Source: Symbiodinium natans (lineage: Eukaryota; Sar; Dinophyceae; Suessiales; Symbiodiniaceae). From it: DNA of 64,000 nt. This document shows, in pieces, positions 34,417 through 46,630 of this stretch; position 1 is the first letter of the stretch; each line of letters begins with the position of its first letter. The stretch is from NCBI GenBank assembly GCA_905221605.1, contig CAJNDS010000279.1, positions 1 to 64,000 of the forward strand, written 5' to 3'. Position numbers and translations under genes: made by a program. The notes below the pieces were generated by a model. That model was given only the letters and a program-made list of their open reading frames with translations, was not told where the DNA came from and searched no databases.

Positions 34417-34676
34417 TGTGAAATATGACGCGCTGACTGCAGGTACCCCAGCAGCACAACTACCGCTTGGCTGCATAAGTTTGCATTGTAGTTTTGTGGG
34501 CGTGGGTGGACTGCTGAAGCTATAAATGCTTTCGCTTTTGGTCCGAACAAGGCCTTGAGCTGAAACCCGCTGACAAGAAAGAGCAAAAGAAAGTTCCCTC
34601 TCGACTGTGCTCTACTGTGCATTTGCAGCACAACTGTGGATCAGAGTAATCCACCCAAATAGGTTCACAAGTTTCA
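34417..34676 (+). repeat. 3' LTR of the copia element
   Basis: 260 bp, same length as the 5' LTR, with two substitutions. It is followed at once by CCTAAACCC, which continues the interrupted telomere-like array in register. Confidence 0.96.
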
Positions 34677-34808
34677 CCTAAACCCTAAACCCTAAACCCT
34701 AAACCCTAAACCCCTAAACCCTAAACCCTAAACCCTAAACCCTAAACCCTAAACCCTAAACCCTAAACCCTAAACCCTAAACCCTAAACCCTAAACCCTA
34801 AACCCTAA
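34677..34808. repeat. CCCTAAA array flanking the copia element
   Basis: About 18 heptamers that continue in register the array at 26063-26095 on the other side of the element. Confidence 0.95.
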
Positions 34809-35257
34809 CCCTTCTGACTCTGATCCCGGAGGAAGCATGAAGGTGGATTCAAAAACTTCCCGGATACCGTGGAGGCAGCCTCAGGGCTTGGAGAAGGGTG
34901 GAAACAGGTGTAGAACCCACCACCCACCCCCCTCTATTGCAAGATGTGGCAGTTTGGGGTTTAGGGTTTAGGGTTTGGGGTTTGGGGTTTGGGTTTTGGG
35001 GTTTTGGGTTTGGGGTTTGGGGTTTGGGGTTTGGGGTTTAGGGCTTTTTGGCTTCCGAGGGTGAAGTGCCTTTGGTGGTGGAGGTTATCTTTCGGAGTTG
35101 CCATGAGTGTTCGGCGCGGCTCTAAACAGGGGTTCTTGGATGCTACGGACTTCACTCCTTCTGCCTTGTTACCCTAAACCCTAAACCCTAAACCCTAAAC
35201 CCTAGACCCTAAACCCTAAACCCTAAACCCTAAACCCTAAACCCGATGCATTGGGAG

Positions 35258-38200
35258 GCATCCTACGCGATTCCGTTCTTCATCGGGAAGCAGAAGTGCA
35301 AGGACGTCACATCGGGGGCTTGCTTCAAGGAGGTCCGCGTCCCAAGTTGCACCTTACTAGGGTTTAGGGTTTAGGGTTTAGGGTTTAAGGTGTAGGGTGT
35401 AGGGTGTAGGGTTTAGGGTTTAGGGTTTAGGTTTTAGGGTTTAGGGTGTACACCTTGCTCTACTCTTCAAAACTTGGACGCCCTGTGGTACCCTTTCCCC
35501 CTTTTGTTGGTTCAAGGTTTCCTTTTTAAGTGACCACCCCAAAAAGGGTGCCCTTAATTTAATATGGTTGCTGCGCTACCAAGAAAAGGGAATTCAGAGA
35601 GCAAGTATCTTCCTTTATATAGCCCTTTATGGGTTTGAGGGTGCCTAACTCCCTAATCCCTACCACGAAGACGCCGTGAGTATCAGAGACTTTCTGTCCG
35701 GGCAGGTCAACCGCGTCATGACCAGCACGAAGCGGATGGGCTACGCCACGTGGCCTCTCAGCTTAAAGGAGGGGGCGTCAACGTCATACACAGAGCTGCT
35801 GCTTGGAGCACATCAATTCGACACCCCCCCCCCCCTCCCCAAACAAAGGGCATGAAGCAGCCTGGCACAGTAACCTTCGAAGTAGCTCAGAGATGTTAGA
35901 CACTTACTACCCTAAGTCCTAGACCCTAAACCCTAAACCCTAAACCCCAAACCCTGAAGTCCACGAGAAGCCCTGCCTGTTCCACCTTCGAGCCAAGGCC
36001 GGCATCAGGCACCTTTCCACACTCGACTTTCAAGGCTTCTGGGGTTTAGGGTTTAGGGTTTGGGGTTTTGGGGCCCAAGGGCACAGTGGGCTTACCTAAA
36101 CCCTGAAGCCCAAAGCCTAGACTTCTCCTTGGGTGTGAGGTCCCCGAGCTGCACCCCCAACAAAGCTGCCAGCGCTTCTGCCAGGAGTTCCAGGCGTCGC
36201 TTCACTGGGCGCGCGACTGCGCTGAATGTGGTATGATGTTCAGGATTGCGATGAGGGACTACCTTAAGAACCCAAAACCTACTTTTTTGTAGGTTCTTCT
36301 TAGAAAGCTCCTTATAGGAAACTCAGGTAACCAACAAAAAAGTAGGTTTGGGTTCTTCAGGTATTCTTGCTGTTTTCATCCGTTGCTGTGGGCTTTGACT
36401 ACGTGCCTGATTCTGATCAATCAATGTTTCCGGCACAGCACAAGCTGTCATGCGCATAAGAAAGTTGCCTCAGCCCTCAAGAAGGGCCTACCAGTTCTTC
36501 ACAGGAATCTAATGTGGAAATCAGAGCCCCACATCCTCCACTTGCAGAACCTCGAATTCTGTAGCAAGAAAGGGAGGTCAAGGGTGTTGCGGGAAGGTTT
36601 CGTCTAGCGGTAGTTACATGGTCCCTTACCCCTTATATACCAATACAAAGTACCCAGACATCAGAACCCTTTAAAGGAGGTTCGGGACCATATTAAGGGC
36701 CCATGAAACTACCCTCAGATTTAGGGTTTTTGGGATTGGCCTGCGCTGAAACTCCTCCTGGGACATGCCCGAGACGTCTGCACCTGCAACCCAAGTTTTC
36801 GCTCCGAAAGCGAGACTCCTAGAAAGAATGATCCTTTAGTTGGAGAAACCCTGAACCCTAAACCCGAAACCCTAAACCCCAAACCCTAAATCCTAAACCC
36901 TGAACCAAGTAGAACGCTCGTTTAGCGAACCTGCCTAGAACACGGCGGCTGCCCTGCTGCGTGCTCCTTGGAGATCGCAGAGGACGCCAAGACCGCCGCT
37001 GGGAGCGAAAGGTTGTAAGGCAGGTTTGGGTTTAGGGTTTATAGGGTTCATAGGGATCATAGAGTTCATAGGGTTCATAAGGTTTAGGGTTTCGGGTTTA
37101 GGGTTTAGGGATTAGGGCTAGGGTTTGCGGTTTCCGAGGATTGCTCGGTGCCAACACACCTGCGCTACGAGAAGGACCTGGCCGCGATACAGAAGCTGCC
37201 CCTTGGCCCCTGCCACCTGAAAGGCCGTAGATTCCAAAGAAGGCCCAAAGCCGATTCAATTTAGCGTTTAGGGTTTAGGGTTTAGGGTTTAGGGTTTAGG
37301 GTTTAGGGTTTAGGGTTTAGGGGGGGACATGTTGCAGTGTCCCTCCGTGGGTTTATGGAAAAGCCATGTTTTGTGAATCGTGTTTTCAGAGGTTGGACGG
37401 AGTCTTTAGTGCCAGCCGCATCCGACTAAGCCTTGGAAGAATGCTGATTTCCCTTGCCAGGCTGAATAGGCATTTTCTGTCGACGGCTTGAATAGAGTTT
37501 AGGGCTCGGGATTTAGGGTTTTAACCTAAACCCGAATCCTAAACGTAGAGGGCCCTAAGCGGAGCCTACATGCCCCATGAAAATTTGGTGTTCGTGTCGG
37601 CTGTGCTTGGGGCAATGTCGCTCAGGTTAGAACCTCACAAGTACACCCACCCCGAGGAGAAGTGCCACAAAGCTGTGCCGCACGAAGAGTGCCCTTCGGC
37701 AGACAGGAGCCACGCCTACAAGCAACCCTATTCCAGACCAAACCAGCCTACTAAAACCCTAAACCTCGACTCCCCTACAACCCTAAGCCCCGAAAACCCC
37801 TCAAACCTCTAGAGCCCTAAACCCCTAGACCCCTGACGCCCCTCAAATTTCTAAAGCCCCAAACTTTGCCCCCTAAGCCTCAAAGAGAGTTTCGGAGGGG
37901 CCGGGTGCGCCCAGGCTGGTACGCCACCAAATGGCTCATGGAGGAGGGCCGATTCAAGACGAAAGACTTCCCGGAGGCTGTGCAAAACCCCTCAAAAACT
38001 CAAAAACCCTAAAACTCTAACGCCCTAAACCCTAAACCCTAAATAGGTAGATCCCTCAAACCCTAGACCCCTCAAGCCCTACGAAGCCGTTGTGCAGATT
38101 ACGGCCGACTCCACGTGGGATGAAGGGCAACTGGCCCTCTGGCGTCGGGCCCGAAACAACTGCAAGAAGCCCTGCATGGAGGCTTGGCAGGAGTTTAGGG

Positions 38201-41200
38201 TTTAGGGTTTAGGGTTTAGGGTTTAGGGTTAGGGTTTAGGGTTTAGGGTTTAGGGTTTAGGGTTTAGGGTTTAGGGTGTAGGGTGTAGGGTTTAGGGTTT
38301 AGGGTTTAGGGTTTAGGGCAAAGTTCAGACTTTAGGCTTTAGGATTTAGGGTTTAGGGTTCCCAGAGCTCAGGAGCATGTCGGGGGCTTAGATCCTCGGA
38401 AGCCCCCCAAAACCCGAAAGTGGATTCAGTCAATTCCCCTACTGGTTAATTTTGCTTCAGAACCCCTAGGACCCAGTAGTGCCCTTATTCCCTTTTTTGG
38501 GGGTTTAGGTTCCCTTATAAAAACTTTAAGCAAAAAAGGGCACCCTTTTTAAGCCTAGGTTACTGGGCAGCCTAGACCCCCAAAAACGGGATTGTTATTT
38601 TCTATTCTTGGGTGGCTCTTACGCAAATATCTGCCCCGCACCTCCTGAAGAGTCCTCAAGGGCGCCCGAGAGCTTTCTTTCGGCCGTTTGCCTTTAAATG
38701 GTTTGCAGGGCTTGGGGCCTGAATAACTAGAAGAGGTGTTTCCTATTTTTTTTGGGTGGCGGGGGGGGGGGGAAAGGGGTGGGAATATTGTAGTAGAATA
38801 GTATATAGAGACCATAAAAAACTACTCATGCTTCCGACTCCTACATTGTAGGGTTTTAGGGCATATTTCGAGGAGCGGTATCAGGCCCTCTTTCCCTTCT
38901 TGGAGGGTGTAGGATCCCTTATAGAAACCAACAAAAAGTGCACCCATTTTATTCCTAGGTTACCCTAAACCCTAAACCCTAAAAGCCCAAAAACCCTTAA
39001 ACTAATCCCGACTAAACCCTAAAACCCGAAAGCGCTCACACCCTAAACCCCAAATCGGGGTGCGTTTACAGTGAGTTGGGCTCTGGGTGCCTGCCTTCAT
39101 CCCCTCCCCCAATATTAAACACCCCCTACCCCCTAATGTTAAATACCCCCCCCCCCCCATTTACAGTTAGATTATAGTATATTCGAGGTTTTTACCCTAA
39201 ACCCTAAACCCTAAACCCTAAACTCTAAACCCTCAATGGGAGGGGGAGGGCTTCATATTCGGGGGAGAGGGGAGGGGATGATGCTGCGCCTCGCCAAGGC
39301 AAATGAGAGAGACTCCAGGGCGAGAAAGGCGCCCGATGTGAAGAAGCCGAAGATGGGAGCCGAGGCAGGGATTTAGGGTTTAGGGTTTTGGGTTGAGGGT
39401 AGGGCTTAGGGTTAGGGTTTAGGGTTTGGGGTTTGGGGTTTGGGGTTTGGGGTTTGGGGTTTGGGGTTTAGGGGGGGGTGTACCAAGGGCACATCTTCTC
39501 AAGAGGCACCGAAATTTGAGGTCAACCGCCGTGTGGACCCTACAAGCCCAAAAGCCTTAATGACTCAAATATCCTCTCAAGCCCCCCAACAATCCCACCT
39601 TCCTAACCCCTCCTAAAATTCAGCCACAAGAAGTCGCGCCGAATATTTTTCTCAGGAAGAGGAGTGCCACACAGCAGTGCCGGATGAAGACTGTTCTCTG
39701 GCATGCTCAAGGATTCTAAGGGATTCAGAAACGCAGGGGTTCAGGCTTTAGGGGTTTGCTGCGTAAGGGTGTAGGGTTCAGGGTTTAGGCTTCCAGGGCT
39801 TATTTAGGGCTTTGCAGGGTTTTGGTTTTCAGGGCGTAGGGTTCGAGGTTTAGGGTTTCATGGCCTGGCGCTATGGGGCGCAGGGAAAGCACGTCGCGAG
39901 TTTTTCAAGCTGAGGCTTCTGGGCCACCAAGTGGCTCATGGACGAAGGCAGAATCAAGCATCCGGATGCCTACCCCGAGGCGCGGCGCCCAGAATGAGGG
40001 TTTCGGGTATGGGGTTTATAGGGTTTATAGGGTTTGCAGGGTTTGCAGGGTTTATCGGGTTTATAGGGTTTATAGGGTTTATAGGGTTTATAGGGTTCAG
40101 GGTTTAGGGCTTTGCGTCTCCAAGACTGTCCCCTGGCACCCCCTCCTGCCCTGGTTGTTATAGTACAAGCTACCCAAAATACCCCTTTAGATTGGATGCT
40201 AGACTGAAAAGATTTGGACCGAAAATCCCTGAACTCCAAATCAATAATCCCAGTATCCCAAACACCCCAAATGCCCCAATACCCTAAACCCTAAACCCTA
40301 AACCCTAAACCCTAAACCCCTAACCCCTAATACCCTGAACCTGCTTTTGTATGCCCAAAGTACCGTGCGCCGACTCGGGGGTTACTACTGCTCCAGATCT
40401 TCTCAGAGTCTTGCGAAGTGGCCCAGGTTACAGCCGAGTCCACCTGGGAAGATGCCCAGCGCGCACTGTGGAAGAGCGGCAAGAACGAGTGTAAGAAGCC
40501 CTGCAAAGAAGCGACTTGGCAGTCCAATGAGTTTAATGAGTTTTGGGCTTGGGCTTAGGGGCCTTAGGGCCTTAGGGGTTTCTGTGAGAGCTCCTGAGGC
40601 TGGATGTGGTAGTCATCTCGCATGTGAGCCGCATGTGCTTATATATTTCAAATTTGGACAAGCAATCCAGGAACCTGAAGAGATCTCTGGCAAAGCCGGT
40701 ACAGCGAAGAAAGCCGAAGGGAAGGAGGCAGGGCTGCCATGACACTCGAAGCTCGTTTGGCCATGCAGAAGTTGTTTTCCAGGAAGAATGCCACACTTCA
40801 GTGCCGCATGAGGATTGCTTCCTGGCATGCAGAAGCCGCTGATGCCGGGACGAACTTGCACAAATCTCGCTCGAACTGAGGCTACCATGCCACCAAGTGG
40901 TTGATGGACGAAGGCAGAATCAAACATCCAGATGCATACCCGGACGCGCGGCACCCAGAAATATTCGGGCTAGTGCCGTGAGGTCTTTATTTGTTCTTTT
41001 ATCAGCTGCTTAAAGAGTAGTGCTCTCTCGTCAGGTTACAGCCGAGTCTTCCTGGGAAGATGCCCAGCACGCGCTGTGGAAGCGCGGAAAGAGTGGCTGC
41101 AAAAAGCCCTGCAACCATGCGACTTGGTGGCCGAAGTGCCTTCACCCGAATACAATCGGAATCGTACCAAGTATCACACTACAAGAAACAACAAAGAATC

Positions 41201-42656
41201 AAAAACAAACATGATAATGGGACTAGGAACAAGAAGCACACATCATAAGATGAACCATAAGAACCATCATACAAAATAGTCTCAGAGTAGCTATATCCGA
41301 ATTATCCTGGATCATCATCAGCTTACACTCAGCAGACTTGTAAACAACGAGCTTGAAACACCCAAGGAATCCGAGACAGAGACCGAAGAGGTTGACCAGG
41401 CGCCGGGGCCGAGCTCTTCGCTGTTTGCCCTCACTGAATACCCTGAAGCCAAAACCCTACACCCTACACCCTAAACCCTACACCCTACACCCTACACCCT
41501 AAACCCTAAACCCTAAACCCTAAACCCTAAACCCTAAACCCTAAACCCTAAACCCTAAACCCTAAACCCTAGCCCTAGACCCTAAACCATAAAACCCTTT
41601 AGCGCATCGGGCATTGGAGTGCTTCCATGACCTCAGGAAGAGTGCCACAACGCTGTGCCGCACGAGGATTGCCCCCCGGTATGGCCTTTAACGTGTCCAA
41701 AAGGGAGGAGCTTGAAGTGAACTGGGGGTTTAGGGTTTAGGGTTTAGGGTTTAGGGTTTAGGGTTTAGGGTTTAGGGTTTAATTAGGGTTTAGGGTTTAG
41801 GGTTTAGGGTTTGGGGTTTAGGGTTTAGGGTTTAGGGTTTAGGGTTTAGGGTTTCATCACTCAGCCAATCCCGAAACCATGTGCAAGGTCTGTGGCATAC
41901 AAGCTTCTGCAAGCCCTCTGTATGCCCTAAATGACCCCATGTGAGACCTGCCCGATAGCCCTAAGGCTACTACGGCACGAAATGGCTGATGGAAGAAGGC
42001 ATACAAAAGAATCCAGAGTGGTTCCCCGAGGCCGGGAGTCCTCAGGGTTTAGGGTTTAGGGTTTATAGGGTTTAGGGTTTAGGGTTTAGGGTTTAGGGTT
42101 TAGGGTTTAGGGTTTAGGGTTTAGGGTTTAGGGTTTAGGGTTTAAAGCAGGGCTCTTCCCTTGAGCGAGCCCCGGCTTGTAGGGGCGGGCTTTGAGGCTT
42201 TGCGGCGTGTTAGCGGTTAAGGGCTCTTCGTGGGACTTAAGTGGCTATAAGAGATTTAGGGACGAATATAGCCGCAAATTTTGGGGTTGGGGTCTGGCAT
42301 GCTTCAAGAAATGAAGCGCCTCACCTCCACAGGATATCCAAAGAAAGAGGCCCTGGACCCTAAGAAACCGAAAGCCCCTGAAAGCCCCCCCCAAAAAAAA
42401 TCACCCCCCCCTAAAACCTGCATAACCCCAGAAACCTCTCAAAACCCCCCAAAGGGCCCCCCTGAACCCTAAACCCTAAACCCCCTTAAATCCCCTTAAG
42501 CCCCGCCTTAAACCCCCTTTAAACCCTCAGCCCCCCCTAAGTTTCGCACGGCCAATGCCGCAGATCACGCCCGACTCGCCCTGGGCCGACGCGCAGAAGG
42601 CGCTCTGGAAGCGCGGGAAGAATGGCTGCATGAAGCCCTGCCCAGTCACGAAGTAG
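35258..42656 (+). CDS. Cysteine-framed tandem-repeat protein gene (3' part certain)
   Basis: Four near-identical units of about 60 residues, each spread over three exons: 37657-37690/37915-37976/38098-about 38178; 39656-39692/39915-39979/40427-40507; 40783-40816/40881-40945/41035-41118; 41637-41670/41966-42030/42564-42656 (TAG). A linker exon (39299-39364) separates units 1 and 2. The consensus is CHxAVPxE(E/D)C, then ATKWLMxEG, then PE(V/I)TxxSxWxDxQxALW, then CKKPC, so four cysteines frame each unit. All first junctions fall inside the second Cys codon in phase 1. A divergent upstream unit is 35258-35329, 35706-35768, 35968-35997 and 36140-36230. Exons between 36240 and 37650 and the start codon are unresolved; one candidate is about 37130-37226. 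I recall similar units in dinoflagellate predictions but know no function; four Cys suggest disulphides and secretion. Confidence 0.65.
35473..35583. mobile_element. TIR element, CTTGG...CCAAG family
   Basis: The left end CTTGGACGCCCTGTGGTACC is close to the 7279 element, and the right end is GCGCTACCAAG. Both flanks carry AAAA, a possible 4-bp target duplication, though low in complexity. Confidence 0.65.
36261..36362. mobile_element. 102-bp TIR element, TTAAGAACCC family
   Basis: Terminal inverted repeats of about 29 bp (ACCTTAAGAACCCAAAACCT at the left) with very few mismatches; the interior contains CTTATAGG. Confidence 0.8.
36609..36713. mobile_element. 105-bp TIR element, GGTAGTT family
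   Basis: The left end GGTAGTTACATGGTCCCTTA and the complement of the right end GGTAGTTTCATGGGCCCTTA match at 18 of 20 positions. Confidence 0.75.
38192..38318. repeat. TTTAGGG array after repeat unit 1
   Basis: About 17 heptamers, with a few GTGTAGG variants, just after the unit 1 third exon. Confidence 0.95.
38466..38575. mobile_element. 110-bp TIR element with ACCC direct repeats
   Basis: The ends are CTAGGACCCAGTAG and CTGGGCAGCCTAG (inverted); the interior is GTGCCCTTATTCCC / AAAAAAGGGCACCC. Flanking ACCC lies at 38462-38465 and 38576-38579. Related to the CTTGG family. Confidence 0.7.
41458..41575. repeat. CCCTACA/CCCTAAA array
   Basis: CCCTACA variants lead into about 14 CCCTAAA heptamers in the intron before unit 4. 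Confidence 0.95.
41729..41862. repeat. TTTAGGG array in unit 4 intron
   Basis: About 18 heptamers with one TTAATTAGGG break, following the donor at 41671. Confidence 0.95.
42042..42146. repeat. TTTAGGG array in last intron of the repeat-protein gene
   Basis: About 14 heptamers following the GC donor at 42031. The intron 3' end is C-rich (CCCTTAAACCC). Confidence 0.9.
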
Positions 42657-43469
42657 CCGCGGGTTTATAGGGTTAGGGTTTGGGGTTTAGGGGTTGCAGG
42701 GATTAGGGGTTTAGGATTTGAGGGTGGTTGAGGGGTTGATGGTGGATCGGCTTTAGGGGTGGATGCCTACTGGTGCTTAGGGCGGTGGGCTTAGGGCTCA
42801 CAAGTCTCGATGTCTTTCAGGCCTCTTTAAGGCCGGAAGCATCGATATCACACACGACCGGCGCCAGAGACTTAGGGCCATGCTCAGGGAGGCCACCTGC
42901 TCAAAGAGCAGGCCGCCTCGCGGCCGCGTGGAATCTTGGGGGTTGCGGAGTTTCCAGGCTTCAAGGTTCCAGGGTCAGAAGGGTGAATGGAACTCTTGAG
43001 GGGGTTTATAGAAATTGTATAGGGTTTGGGTCCCAAAAAGTTTTGACCGAAACGTTTTGAGCGAAAATTTTGACCGGAACGCTTTCCTTTTGGAACCTAC
43101 TTTTAGTTTTTTGTGCAGCGGGAAGGGGTCGAGGGTAGGGGAGGGGTTCATTGAGACACTTGGCTAATGTGGCTAGGCAATTCCATCAAGCCATCATGTG
43201 TTGGATGACTACTGGACGCCGCTGCATTCTGGCAGAGCAATGTTGCACATGGCTTTCACCAGCCATGTACCATGTGTGACAGAACGCACAGTTCTCTTCA
43301 CACAATGCACATACTTATAAAGAGAAGGCCTTTTGGGGATGGGTTCCAAGGGGTTCTGGGAGGAGGGGGTGCCCCAGAGATTGAGCAAATTGGCCGCTCG
43401 ATGCGTTTTGAATGAATAACTTTGCTCAAACTCTGCTTGTCAGGTGTTTAGACAAATAACTTGACACCA

Positions 43470-44085
43470 ACACAAATGTCAGGAAATTCGCTCGGCTCTC
43501 AAACAACATGAGTTTTGGGCACCAAAACAAATGTCAGGAAATTCGCACGGATCACAAACAACATGAGTTTTGGGCACCAAAACAAACGTCAGGAATTTCA
43601 CTCGGGTCTCTAACAAGAGTTTTTGGGCACCAAAACAGTTGTCAGGAAATTCGCTCGGCTCTCTCACCAAAATCACCATCAGGAAATTCGCTCGGCTCTC
43701 TTGCAACATGAGTTTTGGGCACCAAAACAAACGTCAGGGAATTCGCTCGGCTCTCAAGCAACATGAGGTTTGGGCAGCAAAACAAATGTCAGGGAATTCG
43801 CTCGGCTTAACAAACAACATGAGTTTTGGGCACCAGCTGGCCTCTCGAACAGCATGTAATTTTTGGGCAACAAAACAAACGTCAGGAAATTCGCTCGGCT
43901 CTCTAACAGCATGTGTATTGGGCAGCAAAACAAACGTCAGGAAATTCGCTCGGCTCTTTAACAACATGAGTTGCTGGCAGCAAAACAAACGTCGGAAAAT
44001 TCGCTCGGCGGCACCAACACAAACGTCGTCAAATTCGCTCGGCTCTCGAACAACATGAGTTTTGGGCACCACAACAAATGTCAGG
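43470..44085. repeat. 55-bp minisatellite, about 11 copies
   Basis: The core TGTCAGGAAATTCGCTCGGC, followed by CTC-AACA-CATGAGTTTTGGGC, recurs about every 55 bp with some shortened units. Both strands stay open through it because the unit lacks stops in several frames. Confidence 0.9.
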
Positions 44086-46136
44086 CCGAACCGTTTCTGG
44101 CAAAACTTTTCGGGGTCGGGGGTTCCTGAGAGGAGCTTCTTCCCTGAAGGGTTTCTGGAAACCCTTCGGGGGAGGGGGTGGGGATCTCGGGTCTGGTATT
44201 TAGGGAATCTGAGAATCTAGGGGGATCTGGAAAAAGCAGATGTGGGCAGGGGGGGAGCGAGGACAGAAACTGTGTAGGGTTCGGGTCCTGAAAGTGTTGA
44301 CCCTAAACCCTAAGCCCTAAACCCTAAACCCTAAACTTTTCTCAGCCATTTGGGGTGCTTTTGGGGGCCTCTGGAAGCCTTTTGGGGGATCTCCCGGAGG
44401 CTTTTTGGTGCCTCCCGGGCCCTTTAGCTGCGGCATTTTTGAAGCCTTATGGGGGTCCCCCGGTGTATATTTTTGTGGCCTGCAGCGTGCTTAGGGTTTC
44501 GGGCTGAGAGCAGAATTACCCGATATTTATGAATAAGAACTATATGCTGCGGTGTTGCGGACTTCTGCTCAAAGAGTTTTGGGGTTTGCAGGGTTTTTCG
44601 GGTTCAGAAGAGATGCGCGCGGTGGCTGTGAATGGTCAGTCCCGGCTTAGCCCAAAGAATGGGCGGATGGTGCCGCGTTTGCCGGTTCATCGCCGCCCGC
44701 GACTCTCGCGCGTCGACAAAAAGGTGGGCATGTCGACTCTGCGCCTAGTGGGTCATAGGGGTTTAGGGTTTCAGGGGCTTGGCGGTTTTGAACCGTAAAA
44801 CCCTAAGCCCTCAGGTTTAGGTGCCATAGTCTACTCACGCCCTAAAACCGTGAACCTAAGCCTTTTTGGGTTAGGGGTATCAGGCCTCGGGTAGACATTG
44901 CCTCCTAAGACCACATAGCCTCCTAAGACCAATGGACGATGGGACTGCTAGAAACGCAGCAAAACATGAATCCCAACCCCAGGAAGCCTCAAAACCCCTT
45001 TGATTCCTCAATCCCCTGAACTCTCAAAGCTTAGACCCCTAAACCCTGAATACACTCATACCCCTAAAAACCCAAACCCCAAGCCCACAACCCTTGAACC
45101 CTATCACCAAACCCTCAAAACCCTAAAGCCCTAGTACTTTAAAACCCTAAAGCCCTGAGCCTAAACCCCTAAACCCCTAAAACCCAAAAACCTTAAAGCC
45201 TTAAAACCCCCGAAAACCCTAAACCCCTAAACCCTAACCCTAAACCCAAAACCCTAAACCCCTCAACCATAAACATGCAGCTCCGCCGACAGCCGGGGGG
45301 GGGGGGGGGGGGGGGGGGAGCTCTCGGGCCAGCTCCGCGGCTCGCGTATATTGTGTGCAGGCGCCACGCTCCTCCGGACCTAAGAAGGGGGGAGTAAAGG
45401 GTTTAGGGTTTAGGGTTTAGGGCCGTTTAGGGTTTAGGGTTTAGGGTTTAAGGGATTTGCTGCCAGCGCCCAATGTTGCCCGAGCTCTGAAGACCAAACT
45501 ATGACTAGAAGGGTTGAGGGTTTAGTGTTTAGGGACCCTGGTCTTAGCGCTTGAGTTTACAGGGTTCAGGCTGAGGGTTGTACCCTAAACCCTAAACCCG
45601 AAACCCTAAACGCTGCAGGGTTTAGGGTTTAGGGGTCAGGGGTTGGGGGTTAGGGTTTGGGATTCGGTCGTGTTGTCCCCAGAGATTCGCTGTGGCTGTT
45701 CGCGGCATCGACCACAGACGGTGACGATGACCGACCTTAACAGCCTTTGGCACTCCTACCAAGCTCTACTTAGGGTTTAGGGTTTAGGGTTTAAGGTTAG
45801 TGTTTAGGGTTTAGGGTTTAGGGCTTAGGGCTTAGGGTTTAGGGTTTAGGGTTTAGGGTTACGTTTCAGGACCTTAAAGTTCTAAAAGCCCAAACCCCCC
45901 CCCCCCCCCAAACTCGACTCCTGCCAATAAAAGCAAACTAAGCTCCACCAAACCTTACCCCAAACCATTGCGAGGGAAGGTGGGAACACCGAACCCTCAA
46001 AGCTTAAAGCGTGCGACTTCTCACGGCTCTGCAGAGCAAAGCAGGTGGCCCTTCGATCGCATTGGCGCTCGAGTGCAGCAGGGCCCTTGGTTGGGTTTCG
46101 GACGTGAGCCCTAAACCCCAAACTCTAAACCTAGGC

Positions 46137-46236
46137 CCTAGGGCCCAGAGCAGGCCCTTATTGCTTGATTTATATAAGGGGCCGTTGAACCAAGAAGGGC
46201 ACCCTTTTTTGTTCCTAGGCGACTCTTGGGTCTAGG
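46137..46236. mobile_element. 100-bp TIR element, CCTAGG family
   Basis: The ends CCTAGGGCCCAGAG and the complement of CTCTTGGGTCTAGG match at 11 of 14. The interior GAAGGGCACCCTTTTTT is shared with the 38466 element. Confidence 0.65.
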
Positions 46237-46630
46237 AATTATACCCTGGAAACTCTACGACACGCCTTGCTGCCGAACTAGGAACTTGAATGCTCAGGCA
46301 GCTTTCGTTGAAAGGCCAGGAGTCAAACCTTGCAGTCATGGCCGCTGCAACTCGCCCGGTAGTTCGAGTCAAGACCAGCACCGGCGCTTAAACACCTAAG
46401 TCAAATGAACTCGGGCTAGGAGTTCACATTCCCGGCCTCCCCTATATCAGCACCACACCAGCTGGATTCCAATTAGGGTGCCGCAGCCGCAGGCAGCACG
46501 CTGAAAAAGTGGAGAAGTTCATGTGCGTATCCAAAAGGTGTGCAACTTCCGCAACGAGTGAGTCTACATAAAAACTCCGCTGTTCTTCAATGCGACTAGG
46601 CATCGCAACGATCTAGCCATTGGTCCTTCG

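Larger units (their letters stand above)
26096..34676 (+). mobile_element. Ty1/copia LTR retrotransposon, nearly full length, young
   Basis: Two 260-bp LTRs (26096-26355 and 34417-34676) differ at only two positions and have no indels. Between them, in copia order, lie a primer-binding site, gag with two zinc knuckles, protease, integrase, reverse transcriptase, RNase H, an extra open frame and a polypurine tract. The element is inserted in a CCCTAAA array on the same strand as neighbouring genes. Several frame breaks (gag N-terminus, RNase H) suggest it is no longer autonomous, although gag core, integrase and RT are open. The flanks show no recognisable 5-bp target duplication. Confidence 0.95.
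42657..46630. other. Spacer, no gene assigned
   Basis: Holds a 55-bp minisatellite, telomere-like and CCCTAAA-derived stretches (44990-45270), a poly-G run (45296-45319) and a TIR element (46137-46236). A 90-codon + frame at 44529-44798 and a few exon-like pieces (for example near 45675) could not be connected. Confidence 0.5.

Noticed and set aside
34961-35155. Small frames with repeated NPKP or LGFRV residues
   Set aside because: Such residues are telomere-repeat translations; many short frames in the window are of this kind.
43479-44072. Minus-strand frames of 83 and 112 codons
   Set aside because: Both are translations of the 55-bp minisatellite.
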